Shown piece by piece: positions 27,001 through 35,396 of a stretch of DNA of 62,949 nt. Positions within the stretch are counted from its first letter, which is position 1; every line of letters begins with the position of its first letter. The notes below the pieces were generated by a model, which ran no database searches, had not been told where the DNA came from, and saw only the letters and a list, made by a program, of their open reading frames with translations. Location: assembly GCA_031256035.1 (NCBI GenBank), contig JAIRRJ010000023.1, positions 1 to 62,949 on the forward strand. The letters run 5' to 3'. A program made the position numbers and the translations under genes. The stretch comes from Treponema sp. GTDB taxonomy: Bacteria > Spirochaetota > Spirochaetia > Treponematales > Breznakiellaceae.

Positions 27001-27607
27001 CAGCTACCAGATCGCTGTCGATCATCTGGCGCATCACTTCGTAGGAGATTTCATCAATATTCTGCAGCTCATGGCTGGTGCGGAAACCGTCAAAAAAGTG
27101 CAGGAAAGGAACGCGGGAACGCAGGGTGGAAGCGTGGGAAATGAGCGCGAGGTCCATGACTTCCTGGACGCTGTTGGAAGCGAGCATCGCCCAGCCGGTT
27201 TGGCGGCATGCCATCACGTCCTGATGGTCGCCGAAAATCGAAAGGCTCGAAGTGGCAAGCGCGCGGGCGGAAACGTGGAATACCGTGGAAGTGAGTTCCC
27301 CGGCAATTTTGTACATGTTAGGAATCATCAGGAGCAAACCCTGTGATGCGGTAAAGGTGGTGGAAAGGCCGCCGGTAGTCAAAGCCCCGTGTACCGCCGC
27401 CGCCGCGCCCGCCTCAGACTGCATTTCAACGACCGTGGGGATGGTTCCCCACAGGTTCTTGCGCCCCTGAGCGGAAAATTCATCGGAAAATTCGCCCATC
27501 GGGCTGGAAGGGGTAATCGGATAAATCGCGATTACTTCGCTCAGCGCATGCGCCACGTGTGCCGCCGCGTTATTACCGTCGATCATTACAATGTTCTTTT
27601 CAGCCAT
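24035..27607 (-). CDS. nifJ: Pyruvate:ferredoxin (flavodoxin) oxidoreductase, single-chain
   Basis: 1190 residues, full length. In order: the N-terminal domain with IAIYPITPSSPMGEF, gamma and delta domains, a ferredoxin domain with CIQCGNCSVVCP and CYECGVCFNRCP for two [4Fe-4S] clusters, a C-terminal thiamine-diphosphate domain with GACGGCGETPY and ATGCTSIYGGNLPTTPY, GGDGFAYDIGYGG and LDTEVYSNTGGQMSKSTP. It oxidises pyruvate to acetyl-CoA and CO2 and reduces ferredoxin or flavodoxin, the central anaerobic reaction. GAGGAA precedes the ATG. Stands alone with its own flanking gaps. Confidence 0.97.
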   Translation of the reverse strand: MAEKNIVMIDGNNAAAHVAHALSEVIAIYPITPSSPMGEFSDEFSAQGRKNLWGTIPTVVEMQSEAGAAAAVHGALTTGGLSTTFTASQGLLLMIPNMYKIAGELTSTVFHVSARALATSSLSIFGDHQDVMACRQTGWAMLASNSVQEVMDLALISHASTLRSRVPFLHFFDGFRTSHELQNIDEISYEVMRQMIDSDLVAAHRLRGLTPEKPSIRGTAQNPDTYFQGREGVNQYYDKVAGIVQAEMDKYAKITGRAYHAFDYHGAKDAEKVIIIMGSGAETCEETIDYMVSKGEKVGMVKVRLFRPFDAKLFVKALPASVKSIAVLDRTKEPGSLGEPLYEDVRTAIGEMMFAKEAPFKEYPLVLGGRYGLGSKEFTPAMVKSVFDNLSGRKIAQFIVGIKDDVQGKSLEYDEHFVLAEEGMNEALFYGLGSDGTVGANKNSIKIISEARPDLNAQAYFSYDSKKSGGFTVSHLRFGKGRIRRPYLITKADFLACHKFSYMETYDMLAKIKDGGTFLLNSPFKAADVWKELPVEAQQRIIDKKVKFFVIDAAHIARETGMGNRINTVMQAAYFKISGVLDEAKAVKLMKEHIEHSYGKKGKDIVEKNYKTVDAALNAMEEVKYPGKAEGNMRMKKPFATAKDNWIKETLGTMSIQEGDTLPVSKIPEDGTFPTATSQYEKRSVAERVPVWNPDVCIQCGNCSVVCPHACIRMKNVSDADAAKAPKGFQTTAIKPKAVDGQKATLVIAAEDCYECGVCFNRCPMTGENKKDASKPCALSWKSYSDDHEFHKEQVAVWDFFLSLPETPAEGELKTAKALAYKRPLFEFSGACGGCGETPYVKLMSQLFGDRALIANATGCTSIYGGNLPTTPYCQNAIGRGPVWSNSLFEDAAEFGMGFRLTSDKLAIHAREMGAQAKSEGIAAGIIDKLLANTQADDAAIDEQRKNVDALKAALKNDSKPTAKLLLSLADYFIKRSVWVFGGDGFAYDIGYGGLDHVIASGKNVNILVLDTEVYSNTGGQMSKSTPVGAIAKFAAAGKEIVKKDLGAMAMAYGYVYVAKISLGADMAQTIKAFREAESYDGPSIIIAYSHCINHGIDMSKGLDQGKAVVSSGLWPLYRYDPRLKDQGKNPFQLDSKEATTALEDFMYKEVRFKSLKAADPNRADALLAKAKAQAERVWKEYKYLSERPF

Positions 27608-27740
27608 ATTTTTCCTCGATTATATAGATAGGATGGGTCATTTTACCCTGTTTTGGGGAATTATTCAAGCAAGAGGACGTTTAATTCCATTATTTACGAT
27701 ACTTTGAAGAATACTAATATACGATTTTCGTAGAAAACAC

Positions 27741-27768
27741 TTGACTTTTACCTTAAATCTATTAAAAT
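27741..27768 (+). promoter_or_regulatory. Promoter for the AAA/DUF4143 ATPase gene
   Basis: TTGACT (27741-27746), 16-bp spacer, TAAAAT (27763-27768), 28 bp before the start codon. The rest of the 27608-27796 gap holds the nifJ leader on the minus strand. Confidence 0.55.
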
Positions 27769-27796
27769 CATAGAAAATGACAAAATGGAGGCCGCC

Positions 27797-29050
27797 ATGC
27801 CCGAAAATAAAGAAATTTTCCGCCCTGATTACTTTGCCGATCTTGAACGGCACAGGGTCGCCCCTGACCTAATAAAAATGGTTACGGGGGTTAGGCGGTG
27901 CGGAAAATCCACAATACTGAAAATGTACCAGGATAAACTTCGTTCTGAGGGGATAAAAGACGATCAAATACAGAGCATTGGTTTGGAGGATTTTGAAAAC
28001 AAGCCGCTTCTGGACGGCGCGAAACTGCACGAGTTCGTAACAGCGCACATTAAAAAGGACACAATGAACTATGTATTTCTTGATGAAGTACAGCTTGTTT
28101 CCGAATTCGGTGAAGTGATAAATAGTCTGCGCCTGCGGGAAAATATCGACCTGTATGTAACCGGGTCAAATTCTTCGCTGCTGCCGGGGAGGCTGCCTAA
28201 AATACTTGGTGGGCGTTATGTACAGATACACATGTTTCCGCTGTCGTTTAAGGAATATAATAGCGCCTGCTCTTCCGGCAGTAATTCTGTTGACACCGTA
28301 TTCCAGCACTATCTTGAATACAGTTCGTTTCCTGAGGCTCTTGTCTATTGGAATACTGCCGGTGTGACGGACAAGCAGGGTGTGCGTGAATATCTCTCGC
28401 ATATCTACGAAAGCATCATAATGCGGGATGTTATGCAGCGCGATGATGTAAAGGAGCTTCCACAGCTTACTCGAGTCGTCAATTTTCTTTTCAGTAACAT
28501 TGGAAGCGAAACCTCAATCAACAACATGGTGGGCGTTATAAACAATGAATTCAAATTAAAGCCCAACGATAAAAAGCTGTACGCGCCAATATTGGAAAAA
28601 TACCTTGAGGCGCTGGTTGACAGCTTCGTATTCTACAAAGCGGACAAGCAGCACATAAGCAGCAAGGAACTGCTGCGGACAAACTCCAAATACTATGCCG
28701 TTGACGCCGGCCTTCGTTACTACCTGCTCGGCGGCACTTCAAAGACAGATGCGGGGCATCTGCTTGAAAATGTTGTGTATCTGGAACTGATGCGGCGCGG
28801 TTACAAGATAAAAGTCGGCAAGATAGATAACAAAGAAATAGATTTTGTCGCTCAAAAACCCGGCGGTCAAATTGAGTACTACCAGATCGCCCAGAGCGTT
28901 ATGGACGAAAACACCCTTGCGCGTGAACTTGATCCCCTGCAGATGATAAAAGACAATTACCCCAAATTTCTGCTGACAAGAGACTACGACCGTAACAATT
29001 ACATGGGCATCCAGCACATAAACGTGCTGGATTGGCTGCTTGAAAAATGA
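27797..29050 (+). CDS. AAA-family ATPase with DUF4143 domain
   Basis: About 417 residues from ATG 27797 (GGAGG at 27787-27791 fits this start better than ATG 27785). Walker A GVRRCGKST, Walker B YVFLDEVQLV, sensor VTGSNSSLL, then a DUF4143 domain with a C-terminal nuclease-like fold region (ENVVYLELMRRGYKIKVG, EIDFVAQK). This family (AAA_14/DUF4143) is common, often in several copies per genome, with no settled function. A paralogue is encoded at 47346. The EIDFVA motif resembles the restriction-endonuclease-like core. Confidence 0.85.
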   Translation: MPENKEIFRPDYFADLERHRVAPDLIKMVTGVRRCGKSTILKMYQDKLRSEGIKDDQIQSIGLEDFENKPLLDGAKLHEFVTAHIKKDTMNYVFLDEVQLVSEFGEVINSLRLRENIDLYVTGSNSSLLPGRLPKILGGRYVQIHMFPLSFKEYNSACSSGSNSVDTVFQHYLEYSSFPEALVYWNTAGVTDKQGVREYLSHIYESIIMRDVMQRDDVKELPQLTRVVNFLFSNIGSETSINNMVGVINNEFKLKPNDKKLYAPILEKYLEALVDSFVFYKADKQHISSKELLRTNSKYYAVDAGLRYYLLGGTSKTDAGHLLENVVYLELMRRGYKIKVGKIDNKEIDFVAQKPGGQIEYYQIAQSVMDENTLARELDPLQMIKDNYPKFLLTRDYDRNNYMGIQHINVLDWLLEK

Positions 29051-29104
29051 TACATATCCCGGACACCTCTATTCATAAATCAAAATAAATACTATGCTTT
29101 ATCA

Positions 29105-29791
29105 ATGAAATACAGAAATTGGTTTGTTTTGATCATTCTGCTTGCGGCGCAGGTTTTTGGGAGTTGTAAAGACAAAAGCGCAAGCCCGTCCGCCGGGGGA
29201 GATAACCTTGGTAAAGATGCGTCTTACGCTTTGGGTATGAACATCGGCGCAAGCTTGGCTTACGATAATCTTGTTCCTGATTATGACGAGTTTATTAAGG
29301 GGATTAAGGATCGTCTTACCGGCGGAAAGATGCGGTTTAACGAAAATGAAGCAATGTTAATATTTCAGGAAGCGTATTATGCAATGATGGAGAAAAAAGG
29401 AGCCGAACTAATGCAGAAAGGGATAGAATTCCTTGCTGAAAACAGCAAGAAACCCAGGGTGAATATAACCGCTACCGGTTTGCAGTATGAAGTTATCAGG
29501 GAAAGCATGGGGGAAAAACCATCAGCTTCTGATATGGTACGTGTGCATTACGAGGGCAGGTTGATTGACGGCACGGTTTTTGACAGTTCTTATGATCATG
29601 GAAGCCCTGTAGAATTTCCGCTTGACAGGGTTATCGCCGGCTGGACAGAGGGATTACAGCTAATGAGCGTGGGCAGTAAATTTAAATTTTACATTCCTTA
29701 TGAACTGGGCTACGGCGCAGGCGAAGCTGGCCCCATACCTCCGTATTCAACGTTGATCTTTGAAGTTGAGCTTCTTGATATAATCAGATAG
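29105..29791 (+). CDS. FKBP-type peptidyl-prolyl isomerase lipoprotein
   Basis: 228 residues. Lipoprotein signal ends AAQVFGSC. FKBP N-terminal dimerisation-type region (DASYALGMNIGASLAYD...) and an FKBP domain (VRVHYEGRLIDGTVFDSS, GWTEGLQLMSVGSKFKFYIP, IPPYSTLIFEVELLDI) with the substrate-pocket aromatics. FkpA/Mip-like: a folding catalyst for exported proteins at the cell envelope. Only 9 bp before a second FKBP gene. No Shine-Dalgarno sequence is seen; a -10-like TATGCT (29092-29097) lies close to the ATG. Confidence 0.9.
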   Translation: MKYRNWFVLIILLAAQVFGSCKDKSASPSAGGDNLGKDASYALGMNIGASLAYDNLVPDYDEFIKGIKDRLTGGKMRFNENEAMLIFQEAYYAMMEKKGAELMQKGIEFLAENSKKPRVNITATGLQYEVIRESMGEKPSASDMVRVHYEGRLIDGTVFDSSYDHGSPVEFPLDRVIAGWTEGLQLMSVGSKFKFYIPYELGYGAGEAGPIPPYSTLIFEVELLDIIR

Positions 29792-29800
29792 GAGTAGAAA

Positions 29801-30532
29801 ATGAAAAAGCTGTTGTTCTTTGTGTGCCTGATTGTGTCTGTACTGGCTCTGCATGCCAGAGCCATTCAGGAGGATTATAAAAATGCCGAGGAGAAAGCCC
29901 GCGTGAGCTATGCTTTCGGCATGGTAATCGGTTCTGACCTGCTTCCGACAGGCATGGAAATTAACTATGCTGCTTTTGCAGACGGGTTAAAAGCTGTTTT
30001 TGAAGGCGCTGAGACCCAATTCAGCGAACAGGAAGCTTTGGAGATTGTCGAAACTGCCATTCAGAATTCCATTGATAAAAGAGCCGAGGTAAACCGCAGA
30101 ACAGAAGAAGAATTTCTTGCGAAAAACAGGGAACGTCTCGAAGTACACACTACGCCCAGCGGCTTGCAATATGAGATTATTCTTGAAACAACCGGAGAAA
30201 AACCAGGCGCCCATTCGGTGGTCAGGGTGCATTATGAAGGCAGCTTCACAGACGGAAAATTATTCGACAGTTCAGGCACGGCAGGCGGCAATGGCGTATC
30301 AATTCCGCTGGACAGAGTGATTCCCGGCTGGACTGAGGGAATAATGAAGATGAGTGTGGGAAGCAAATACAAGTTGTTCATCCCCTCAGGACTTGCGTAC
30401 GGCAAAGAGGGTATTCAATCAATGATCCCTCCCTATTCTACATTGATCTTTACCGTGGAGTTACTCGAAATAACCAATCCTGAAAATTATGAAGATGACT
30501 ATGAATTCAATTTTGAGGATGAGGAATTCTGA
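29801..30532 (+). CDS. FKBP-type peptidyl-prolyl isomerase, periplasmic
   Basis: 243 residues. Cleavable signal ending LALHARA, with no lipobox, so soluble and periplasmic, unlike its lipoprotein neighbour. FKBP_N region about 30-110 and FKBP_C about 120-225 (VRVHYEGSFTDGKLFDSS, GWTEGIMKMSVGSKYKLFIP, IPPYSTLIFTVELLEI). An acidic tail ends DEEF. GGAGTAG precedes the start. Its 3' end overlaps the convergent phoR gene by 26 bp, so the acidic tail is encoded opposite the kinase C-terminus. Confidence 0.9.
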   Translation: MKKLLFFVCLIVSVLALHARAIQEDYKNAEEKARVSYAFGMVIGSDLLPTGMEINYAAFADGLKAVFEGAETQFSEQEALEIVETAIQNSIDKRAEVNRRTEEEFLAKNRERLEVHTTPSGLQYEIILETTGEKPGAHSVVRVHYEGSFTDGKLFDSSGTAGGNGVSIPLDRVIPGWTEGIMKMSVGSKYKLFIPSGLAYGKEGIQSMIPPYSTLIFTVELLEITNPENYEDDYEFNFEDEEF

Positions 30533-32321
30533 TCCTGAATACTGAGCCTTCGCCGGCATGGCTTTCCACTTCGGCCTTCCCCCCGTGCAGCAATGCAATG
30601 TGCCGGACAATGGAAAGCCCAAGGCCGGTCCCCCCGGCTTCGCGGCTTCTGGCGCGGTCTACACGGTAAAAACGCTCAAAGATACGTTCCAGATGTTCCG
30701 ATGAAATTCCCATCCCCTTGTCCAGCACTTCCAGTGTTAGTTCTTCGTTTTCTATTCTGGCATTGACCCAGATTTTGGATTTTTGGGACGAATATTTTAT
30801 GCCGTTGTCTATCAGGTTGATCATAGCCTGAATAATTAATGAACCGTAGAGTTTTGCTTCCAGGTCTTCAGGACAATTGATTGTGATTTCAGTCTGTTTC
30901 CTTTTTGCCTGTAATTCCACCAAAGACACAGCTTCGGCAAGGAGGGAGAAAAGTTTTTGTTTTTTTGAGTTATGAATATTGCTGCCATCGTTTTCCAATC
31001 CCGCAAGTACCAGAAGGTCATTGGTAAGATTCTCCATGTTGTCAACATTTTTACGGATAATTTCCATGTAGTGAAAAATCTTTTCTTTGGCCTCGCTGTC
31101 ATCGAACCTTTGATTCGCATCTGCCAGAGAATCAAGCACAGTTTCCGAAAACCCCTTGATAAGCTGGATGGGCGTGCGCAGTTCGTGGGATACGTTGGCG
31201 ACAAAATCCTTGCGTATTCTTTCCAGTTTAACAAGGCGCGTAATCTCCTGCAAAACGAGGACAACGCCATTGTTTAAGCCTACAGGCTGTGATGCACCTA
31301 ACGGTGCGGCGAAAACCTGGAAATACTGTTCCGCGCCGGTGTGAAAGGTCAACTCAATTTCCAGCGGCTTGCCGCCGGTGAGCGCTTTTTTCGCCGCCTC
31401 TTCCAGTTCTGTGGAATGGGTTGCTTCAAGCAGAGAAAGTGAATGAATGTCCCTTTGTCCAAGGTTAAAAAGTTCCCTTGCGCGGGGATTCACCAAATGC
31501 AAAACAAGATTTGAATCCATGGCAAACACCGCTTCGGACATACCGTTAAGAATCGCTTCAAGGCGGCAGCCTTCGGCCCTTGCCTGTTCAAACCGGTAAT
31601 TAAGCTCTCCTGTTATTGCCCGCAAAGCTTTTTCCAGCCCGGTAAAATCCACAACATCGTCTTCCATCGCGTCGGGATCGGATAGCAATGATGCTCCTGT
31701 TTGGGCGATTTTTACAAGCCTGCTGAATGAAATTGAGAGGGAACGGGAGAACGCGAAAATTGCGCAAAAAGCGGCGGCGGCCAAAATAAATGCGAAAATA
31801 AAGAACGGCAAAATGATTGATGAAACCCGCACCCCAAAACCCGGAATAGCAAATGAAAGCCTGAACACGCCAATCGTTTTATTTTCCTTGTCAAAAACAG
31901 GCAGCGCACAGTAAATCCGTTCAGTCCCCGTGCTGATGGAATAACGCCGTATACTTCCTTCCCTGCCTTCCAGAGCGGATGTTATTTCTTCACGGTCGAT
32001 ATGGTTTACATGACCTCCCGCAACATGGGAATCCCACAGCACATTACCGGCGGGATCAATCAGGGTAAGGCGGTATGCTCCGGCGGCGCTGACCGGCAAT
32101 GAAATGTCCGGGGCAGGTGCGTTTTTGTTTGTTGTAAAAATCTCAGTTATGCGATCTTCTCCTATTGCCGCCATCAGGGTTTTCGCGGTGTTGCTTAATC
32201 CAACAGCTTTTATTTCATAGTACAGGGAATTCATGAACGCAAACGCCAATATTACAAGAACTACGGAAAAGCCAAACACGGCAAAACTCAAATTGAGCAT
32301 GGTTTTTTTGAATACTGTCAT
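30507..32321 (-). CDS. phoR: Phosphate-regulon sensor histidine kinase PhoR
   Basis: 604 residues. N-terminal membrane helix, an extracytoplasmic segment, a second helix near 170-195, a PAS domain (EAILNGMSEAVFAMDSNL), H-box FVANVSHELRTPIQLIKGFSE, N box INLIDNGIKYSS, and GTGLGLSIVRHIA. It is the last gene of pstSCAB-phoU-phoB-phoR and follows phoB by 6 bp, which supports PhoR identity. It should activate PhoB when phosphate is scarce and be silenced through PhoU and Pst. Confidence 0.9.
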   Translation of the reverse strand: MTVFKKTMLNLSFAVFGFSVVLVILAFAFMNSLYYEIKAVGLSNTAKTLMAAIGEDRITEIFTTNKNAPAPDISLPVSAAGAYRLTLIDPAGNVLWDSHVAGGHVNHIDREEITSALEGREGSIRRYSISTGTERIYCALPVFDKENKTIGVFRLSFAIPGFGVRVSSIILPFFIFAFILAAAAFCAIFAFSRSLSISFSRLVKIAQTGASLLSDPDAMEDDVVDFTGLEKALRAITGELNYRFEQARAEGCRLEAILNGMSEAVFAMDSNLVLHLVNPRARELFNLGQRDIHSLSLLEATHSTELEEAAKKALTGGKPLEIELTFHTGAEQYFQVFAAPLGASQPVGLNNGVVLVLQEITRLVKLERIRKDFVANVSHELRTPIQLIKGFSETVLDSLADANQRFDDSEAKEKIFHYMEIIRKNVDNMENLTNDLLVLAGLENDGSNIHNSKKQKLFSLLAEAVSLVELQAKRKQTEITINCPEDLEAKLYGSLIIQAMINLIDNGIKYSSQKSKIWVNARIENEELTLEVLDKGMGISSEHLERIFERFYRVDRARSREAGGTGLGLSIVRHIALLHGGKAEVESHAGEGSVFRIRIPHPQN

Positions 32322-32327
32322 AATTAT

Positions 32328-33065
32328 TTACTCCGCCACGGGCGGGAACCTTCGCCCTTTGGGCTCGGCGTCAGATACCCTGAAACGATAGCCAACGCCC
32401 CGGATGGTTTCAATCATATCCCCCGCTTTTTCCAGTTTTTTTCGCAGACCGAGTATCTGCACATCAACGGAACGATCAGTAACGGGATAATCCGGTCCCC
32501 TGATCGCGGCGATTATCTGGTTACGCGAAAATACAATCTCCGGGTTAGACAAAAAATGCTTGAGCAGCGCGAATTCGGTGGCAAAGAGATCAAGCGGCTT
32601 ACCGCAGTAAAAAGCTTCGTGGCGGGCGGCGTCAAGTTTGAGTTCTCCCTGCTGCCAACTGGTAACTTCCGCGCCGGAGCCGCTTTCTTCCTGCCGCCTT
32701 AAACCTGCCCGTACCCGCGCGATCAGTACCTTGGGGCTGTAGGGTTTTACAACATAATCATCGGCGCCCAATTCCAGGCCGGTAACAATATCCACCTCTT
32801 CGCCCCTTGCCGTGGTCATTATTACCGGCACATTGCGGCATTGGTCAATTTCTTTTATTTTTTTTAAGACTTTAAGGCCGTCCATGCCCGGCAGCATAAT
32901 ATCCAAAAGTATGCAATTAACCTTTTTGGTTTTTAGTATTTTAAGCCCATCTTCGCCGTTTTTTGCCTGCAGGAGTTTCCAGCCTTCTCTGGACATGGAG
33001 ACGGACAGCAATTCCTGAATTTCGGGATCGTCTTCGATAATGAGAACGATTGCTTTACTACTCAT
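32328..33065 (-). CDS. phoB: Phosphate-regulon response regulator PhoB/PhoP
   Basis: 245 residues. Receiver (IEDDPEIQELLSV, CILLDIMLPGMDGL, GADDYVVKPYSP) and an OmpR/PhoB winged helix (RNQIIAAIRGPDYPVTDRSVDVQILGLRKKLE, IETIRGVGYRF). Overlaps phoU by 8 bases. Expected to bind the TTAACA-type boxes at 37491-37529 upstream of pstS; those resemble Bacillus PhoP sites more than enteric PhoB sites. Confidence 0.92.
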   Translation of the reverse strand: MSSKAIVLIIEDDPEIQELLSVSMSREGWKLLQAKNGEDGLKILKTKKVNCILLDIMLPGMDGLKVLKKIKEIDQCRNVPVIMTTARGEEVDIVTGLELGADDYVVKPYSPKVLIARVRAGLRRQEESGSGAEVTSWQQGELKLDAARHEAFYCGKPLDLFATEFALLKHFLSNPEIVFSRNQIIAAIRGPDYPVTDRSVDVQILGLRKKLEKAGDMIETIRGVGYRFRVSDAEPKGRRFPPVAE

Positions 33066-33723
33066 TCAACTCCTCATGCCTGCCGTCTGTCATGTAAATA
33101 ATTGCTTCGCATATATTTGTGATGTGATCCCCCAGGCGTTCCAGTTGATTTGAGGTGTGGAGAATCTGAAGCGCGCCTTTTACAAGATCGGGATGCTTTT
33201 TCATCAACTTCAAAATCTCTTCTGTGAGCGCCTTGTGCTCCTCGTCAATCTTGGTGTCCATGGCGGCAGCTTCACGCGCCGCCTGCGCGTCATGCGTCAG
33301 ATAAGCGGAAATGGCGGCGCGCAGCATTTCCTTTCCGGTTTCAGCCATCCGCTCCAGATGTTCCTGTGCCCTGAAAGGAGAATCTCCCGCCTTGGAAAGT
33401 TTAATCGCAGCCCTTGCAAGGTGTACGGCATGATCCCCAATCCGTTCAATGCTGCTCGTCAGCTTGAAGATCGATACCAGTTCGCGCAGGTCGCGGGCTA
33501 CAGGCTGCTGGGTGGCGATTACAATGGCGGCCTCATCTTCGATCTTTAGCTGCATGGCGTCCACTACCGCGTCATCGGCGCGCACTTCCTTTGCAAGTTC
33601 CGCGTTGTTGGCGCGCAGGGCGGCGAGAGCCTTGCCGATATTTTCTTCTACTCTGGTCGCCATAGCCAGAATATCATGCCGCAGCCTGTTTAACTCTTCC
33701 AAAAAAATCATTCGTGTGTTCAT
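33058..33723 (-). CDS. phoU: Phosphate signalling regulator PhoU
   Basis: 221 residues, two PhoU helical repeats. The motifs VVDAMQLKIEDEAAIVIATQQPVARDL (read in parts) and ERIGDHAVHLARAA, then ERLGDHITNICEAIIYM, carry the conserved ExxxD metal-binding positions. It links the Pst transporter to PhoR and damps phosphate signalling. Lies between pstB (2-bp gap) and phoB. Confidence 0.94.
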   Translation of the reverse strand: MNTRMIFLEELNRLRHDILAMATRVEENIGKALAALRANNAELAKEVRADDAVVDAMQLKIEDEAAIVIATQQPVARDLRELVSIFKLTSSIERIGDHAVHLARAAIKLSKAGDSPFRAQEHLERMAETGKEMLRAAISAYLTHDAQAAREAAAMDTKIDEEHKALTEEILKLMKKHPDLVKGALQILHTSNQLERLGDHITNICEAIIYMTDGRHEELNE

Positions 33724-33725
33724 AA

Positions 33726-34487
33726 TTAACCAAACCTTCCTGAAATATAATCCTCGGTACGTTTGTCCTTCGGATTCGTGAATACTTCCTTTGTATCATT
33801 ATACTCGATTAAATCCCCAAGCAGGAAAAACGCCGTCCTGTTACTGACCCGCGCCGCCTGATGCATCGCATGGGTTACAATTATTATACTGAATTCTTTT
33901 TTAAGTTCGCCGATTAATTCTTCAATTCGGCCTGTCGCGATGGGATCAAGGGCGCTTGTGGGTTCGTCCATTAAAATGATTTCCGGCTCCATGGCTATTG
34001 TCCGCGCAATGCACAGACGCTGCTGCTGACCGCCGGAAAGCGCCTGAGCGGGTCTTTTCAGCCTGTCCTTGACTTCGTCCCAAATGGCCGCCTTTTTAAG
34101 CGATATTTCCACAATGTCTGCAAGCTGCCGCTTGTCCCTTAATCCCTGCATCCGCTTGCCGTAGGCGACATTGTCAAACACGGTCATGTTAAACGGGTTT
34201 GGCTTTTGGAACACCATGCCCACGCGGCTGCGAAGTTCGGTAATATCAATTGAACTTTTGATGTCTTCGCCGTCAAGCAGGACTTCTCCTGTTGTGCGGC
34301 ATGAGGGGATGAGGTCGTTCATGCGGTTTAACACCCGGATAAACGTTGACTTGCCGCAGCCGGAAGGTCCGATAAGGGCGGCTACATCCTGTTTTTTCAG
34401 GGAAAAATTGATATTCTTCAAAGCCTGAAAATCTCCGTAAAAAAGATCGAGGCTGCGGACATCCAGCTTATTGTTTTCGTTGTTCAT
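33726..34487 (-). CDS. pstB: Phosphate ABC transporter ATP-binding protein PstB
   Basis: 253 residues. Walker [10 protein letters not shown], signature [13 protein letters not shown], Walker [15 protein letters not shown]-loop VTHAMHQA. PstB-specific [12 protein letters not shown] is present. Energises high-affinity phosphate uptake through PstA and PstC. Start overlaps the pstA stop by four bases. Confidence 0.96.
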   Translation of the reverse strand: MNNENNKLDVRSLDLFYGDFQALKNINFSLKKQDVAALIGPSGCGKSTFIRVLNRMNDLIPSCRTTGEVLLDGEDIKSSIDITELRSRVGMVFQKPNPFNMTVFDNVAYGKRMQGLRDKRQLADIVEISLKKAAIWDEVKDRLKRPAQALSGGQQQRLCIARTIAMEPEIILMDEPTSALDPIATGRIEELIGELKKEFSIIIVTHAMHQAARVSNRTAFFLLGDLIEYNDTKEVFTNPKDKRTEDYISGRFG

Positions 34488-35335
34488 AATGTTTCTCCGA
34501 GTTTTTTTCTGAAATTGGCGGTAATTATTTTTGTGGTGGTGTTGATAATTACAACCAGAATCACCAGCACCGCGGCGGTGGCAAATGCGATGCCGAAATC
34601 TTCGGGGCGGATTGCTTCGTTGGTTAGGTAATACAGGTGAATGGTAAGGGTTCTGCCGGATTCAAAAATGGTGCGCGGCATATTTTTGGTAAGACCGACC
34701 GTGAGCAGCACCGGCGCGGACTCACCCACGACACGGCCAATAGCAAGTATCACCGAGGTTACAATCCCCGGAAGCGCGGAAGGCAGCACTACGTGGACAA
34801 TGGTTTGGAACTTTGTTGCGCCTAACGCAAGTGAGCCTTCGCGGAAAGTATCCGGTATGGATTTCAGAGATTCTTCCGTAGTGCGGATAATCACGGGCAG
34901 GATCATTATGCTTAAAGTGAAAGCGCCGGCTATTATGGATTGTCCGAAATTCAGTAATCTGCAAAACATCAAAAGTCCAAAAAGCCCGTAAATGATCGAC
35001 GGGATACCCGCGAGGGTTTCGATTGCCAACCGCAGAATTCTGATAAGTGAAGAATTTCCTGAGTATTCATTAAGGAAGATCGCGCTGGCAATGCCCACAG
35101 GCAGGGCAACCGCAATGGAAACAAGAACCACATAAAGTGTCGTTACAATCATCGGGAGAATACCGTTTTCCTTGCCGATTATAAATGAAAAATTGAGGTA
35201 TCCCGCCTGCGATTTGAAAATGTACGCCAAAATATACAATAGGGTAATAAGAACACCTGTCATGACGACAGCCATAAGCCCGAACATCAGGCTGTCAAGG
35301 ATTTTCCTTTTTTTCAGGTTAAAACTTTGTTTCAT
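34484..35335 (-). CDS. pstA: Phosphate ABC transporter permease PstA
   Basis: 283 residues, six predicted membrane helices and the permease EAA-loop region [33 protein letters not shown] and [11 protein letters not shown] are PstA-typical. Forms the channel with PstC. Separated from pstC by 61 bp with a hairpin, the widest gap in the operon. Confidence 0.95.
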   Translation of the reverse strand: MKQSFNLKKRKILDSLMFGLMAVVMTGVLITLLYILAYIFKSQAGYLNFSFIIGKENGILPMIVTTLYVVLVSIAVALPVGIASAIFLNEYSGNSSLIRILRLAIETLAGIPSIIYGLFGLLMFCRLLNFGQSIIAGAFTLSIMILPVIIRTTEESLKSIPDTFREGSLALGATKFQTIVHVVLPSALPGIVTSVILAIGRVVGESAPVLLTVGLTKNMPRTIFESGRTLTIHLYYLTNEAIRPEDFGIAFATAAVLVILVVIINTTTKIITANFRKKLGETL

Positions 35336-35348
35336 TCTAACCCCAATA

Positions 35349-35372
35349 TAGCGCAGACAAAAGTCTGCGCTA
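35349..35372. repeat. Intercistronic hairpin between pstC and pstA
   Basis: Perfect 10-bp arms TAGCGCAGAC and GTCTGCGCTA around AAAA. A second, AT-rich inverted repeat (AATGAAAA with TTTTCATT) follows toward the pstC stop. There is no run of T in the direction of transcription, so the hairpins more likely adjust mRNA stability or the pstC:pstA ratio than terminate. Confidence 0.55.
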
Positions 35373-35396
35373 TTAAATCGAAAATGAAAAGTATTT

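Noticed and set aside
34800-34830. A match to the ATKFPA repeat in pstA (GGCGCAACAAAGTTCC on the coding strand)
   Set aside because: It encodes LGATKFQTI, a conserved part of PstA permeases, so the likeness comes from the protein family rather than from an inserted repeat.
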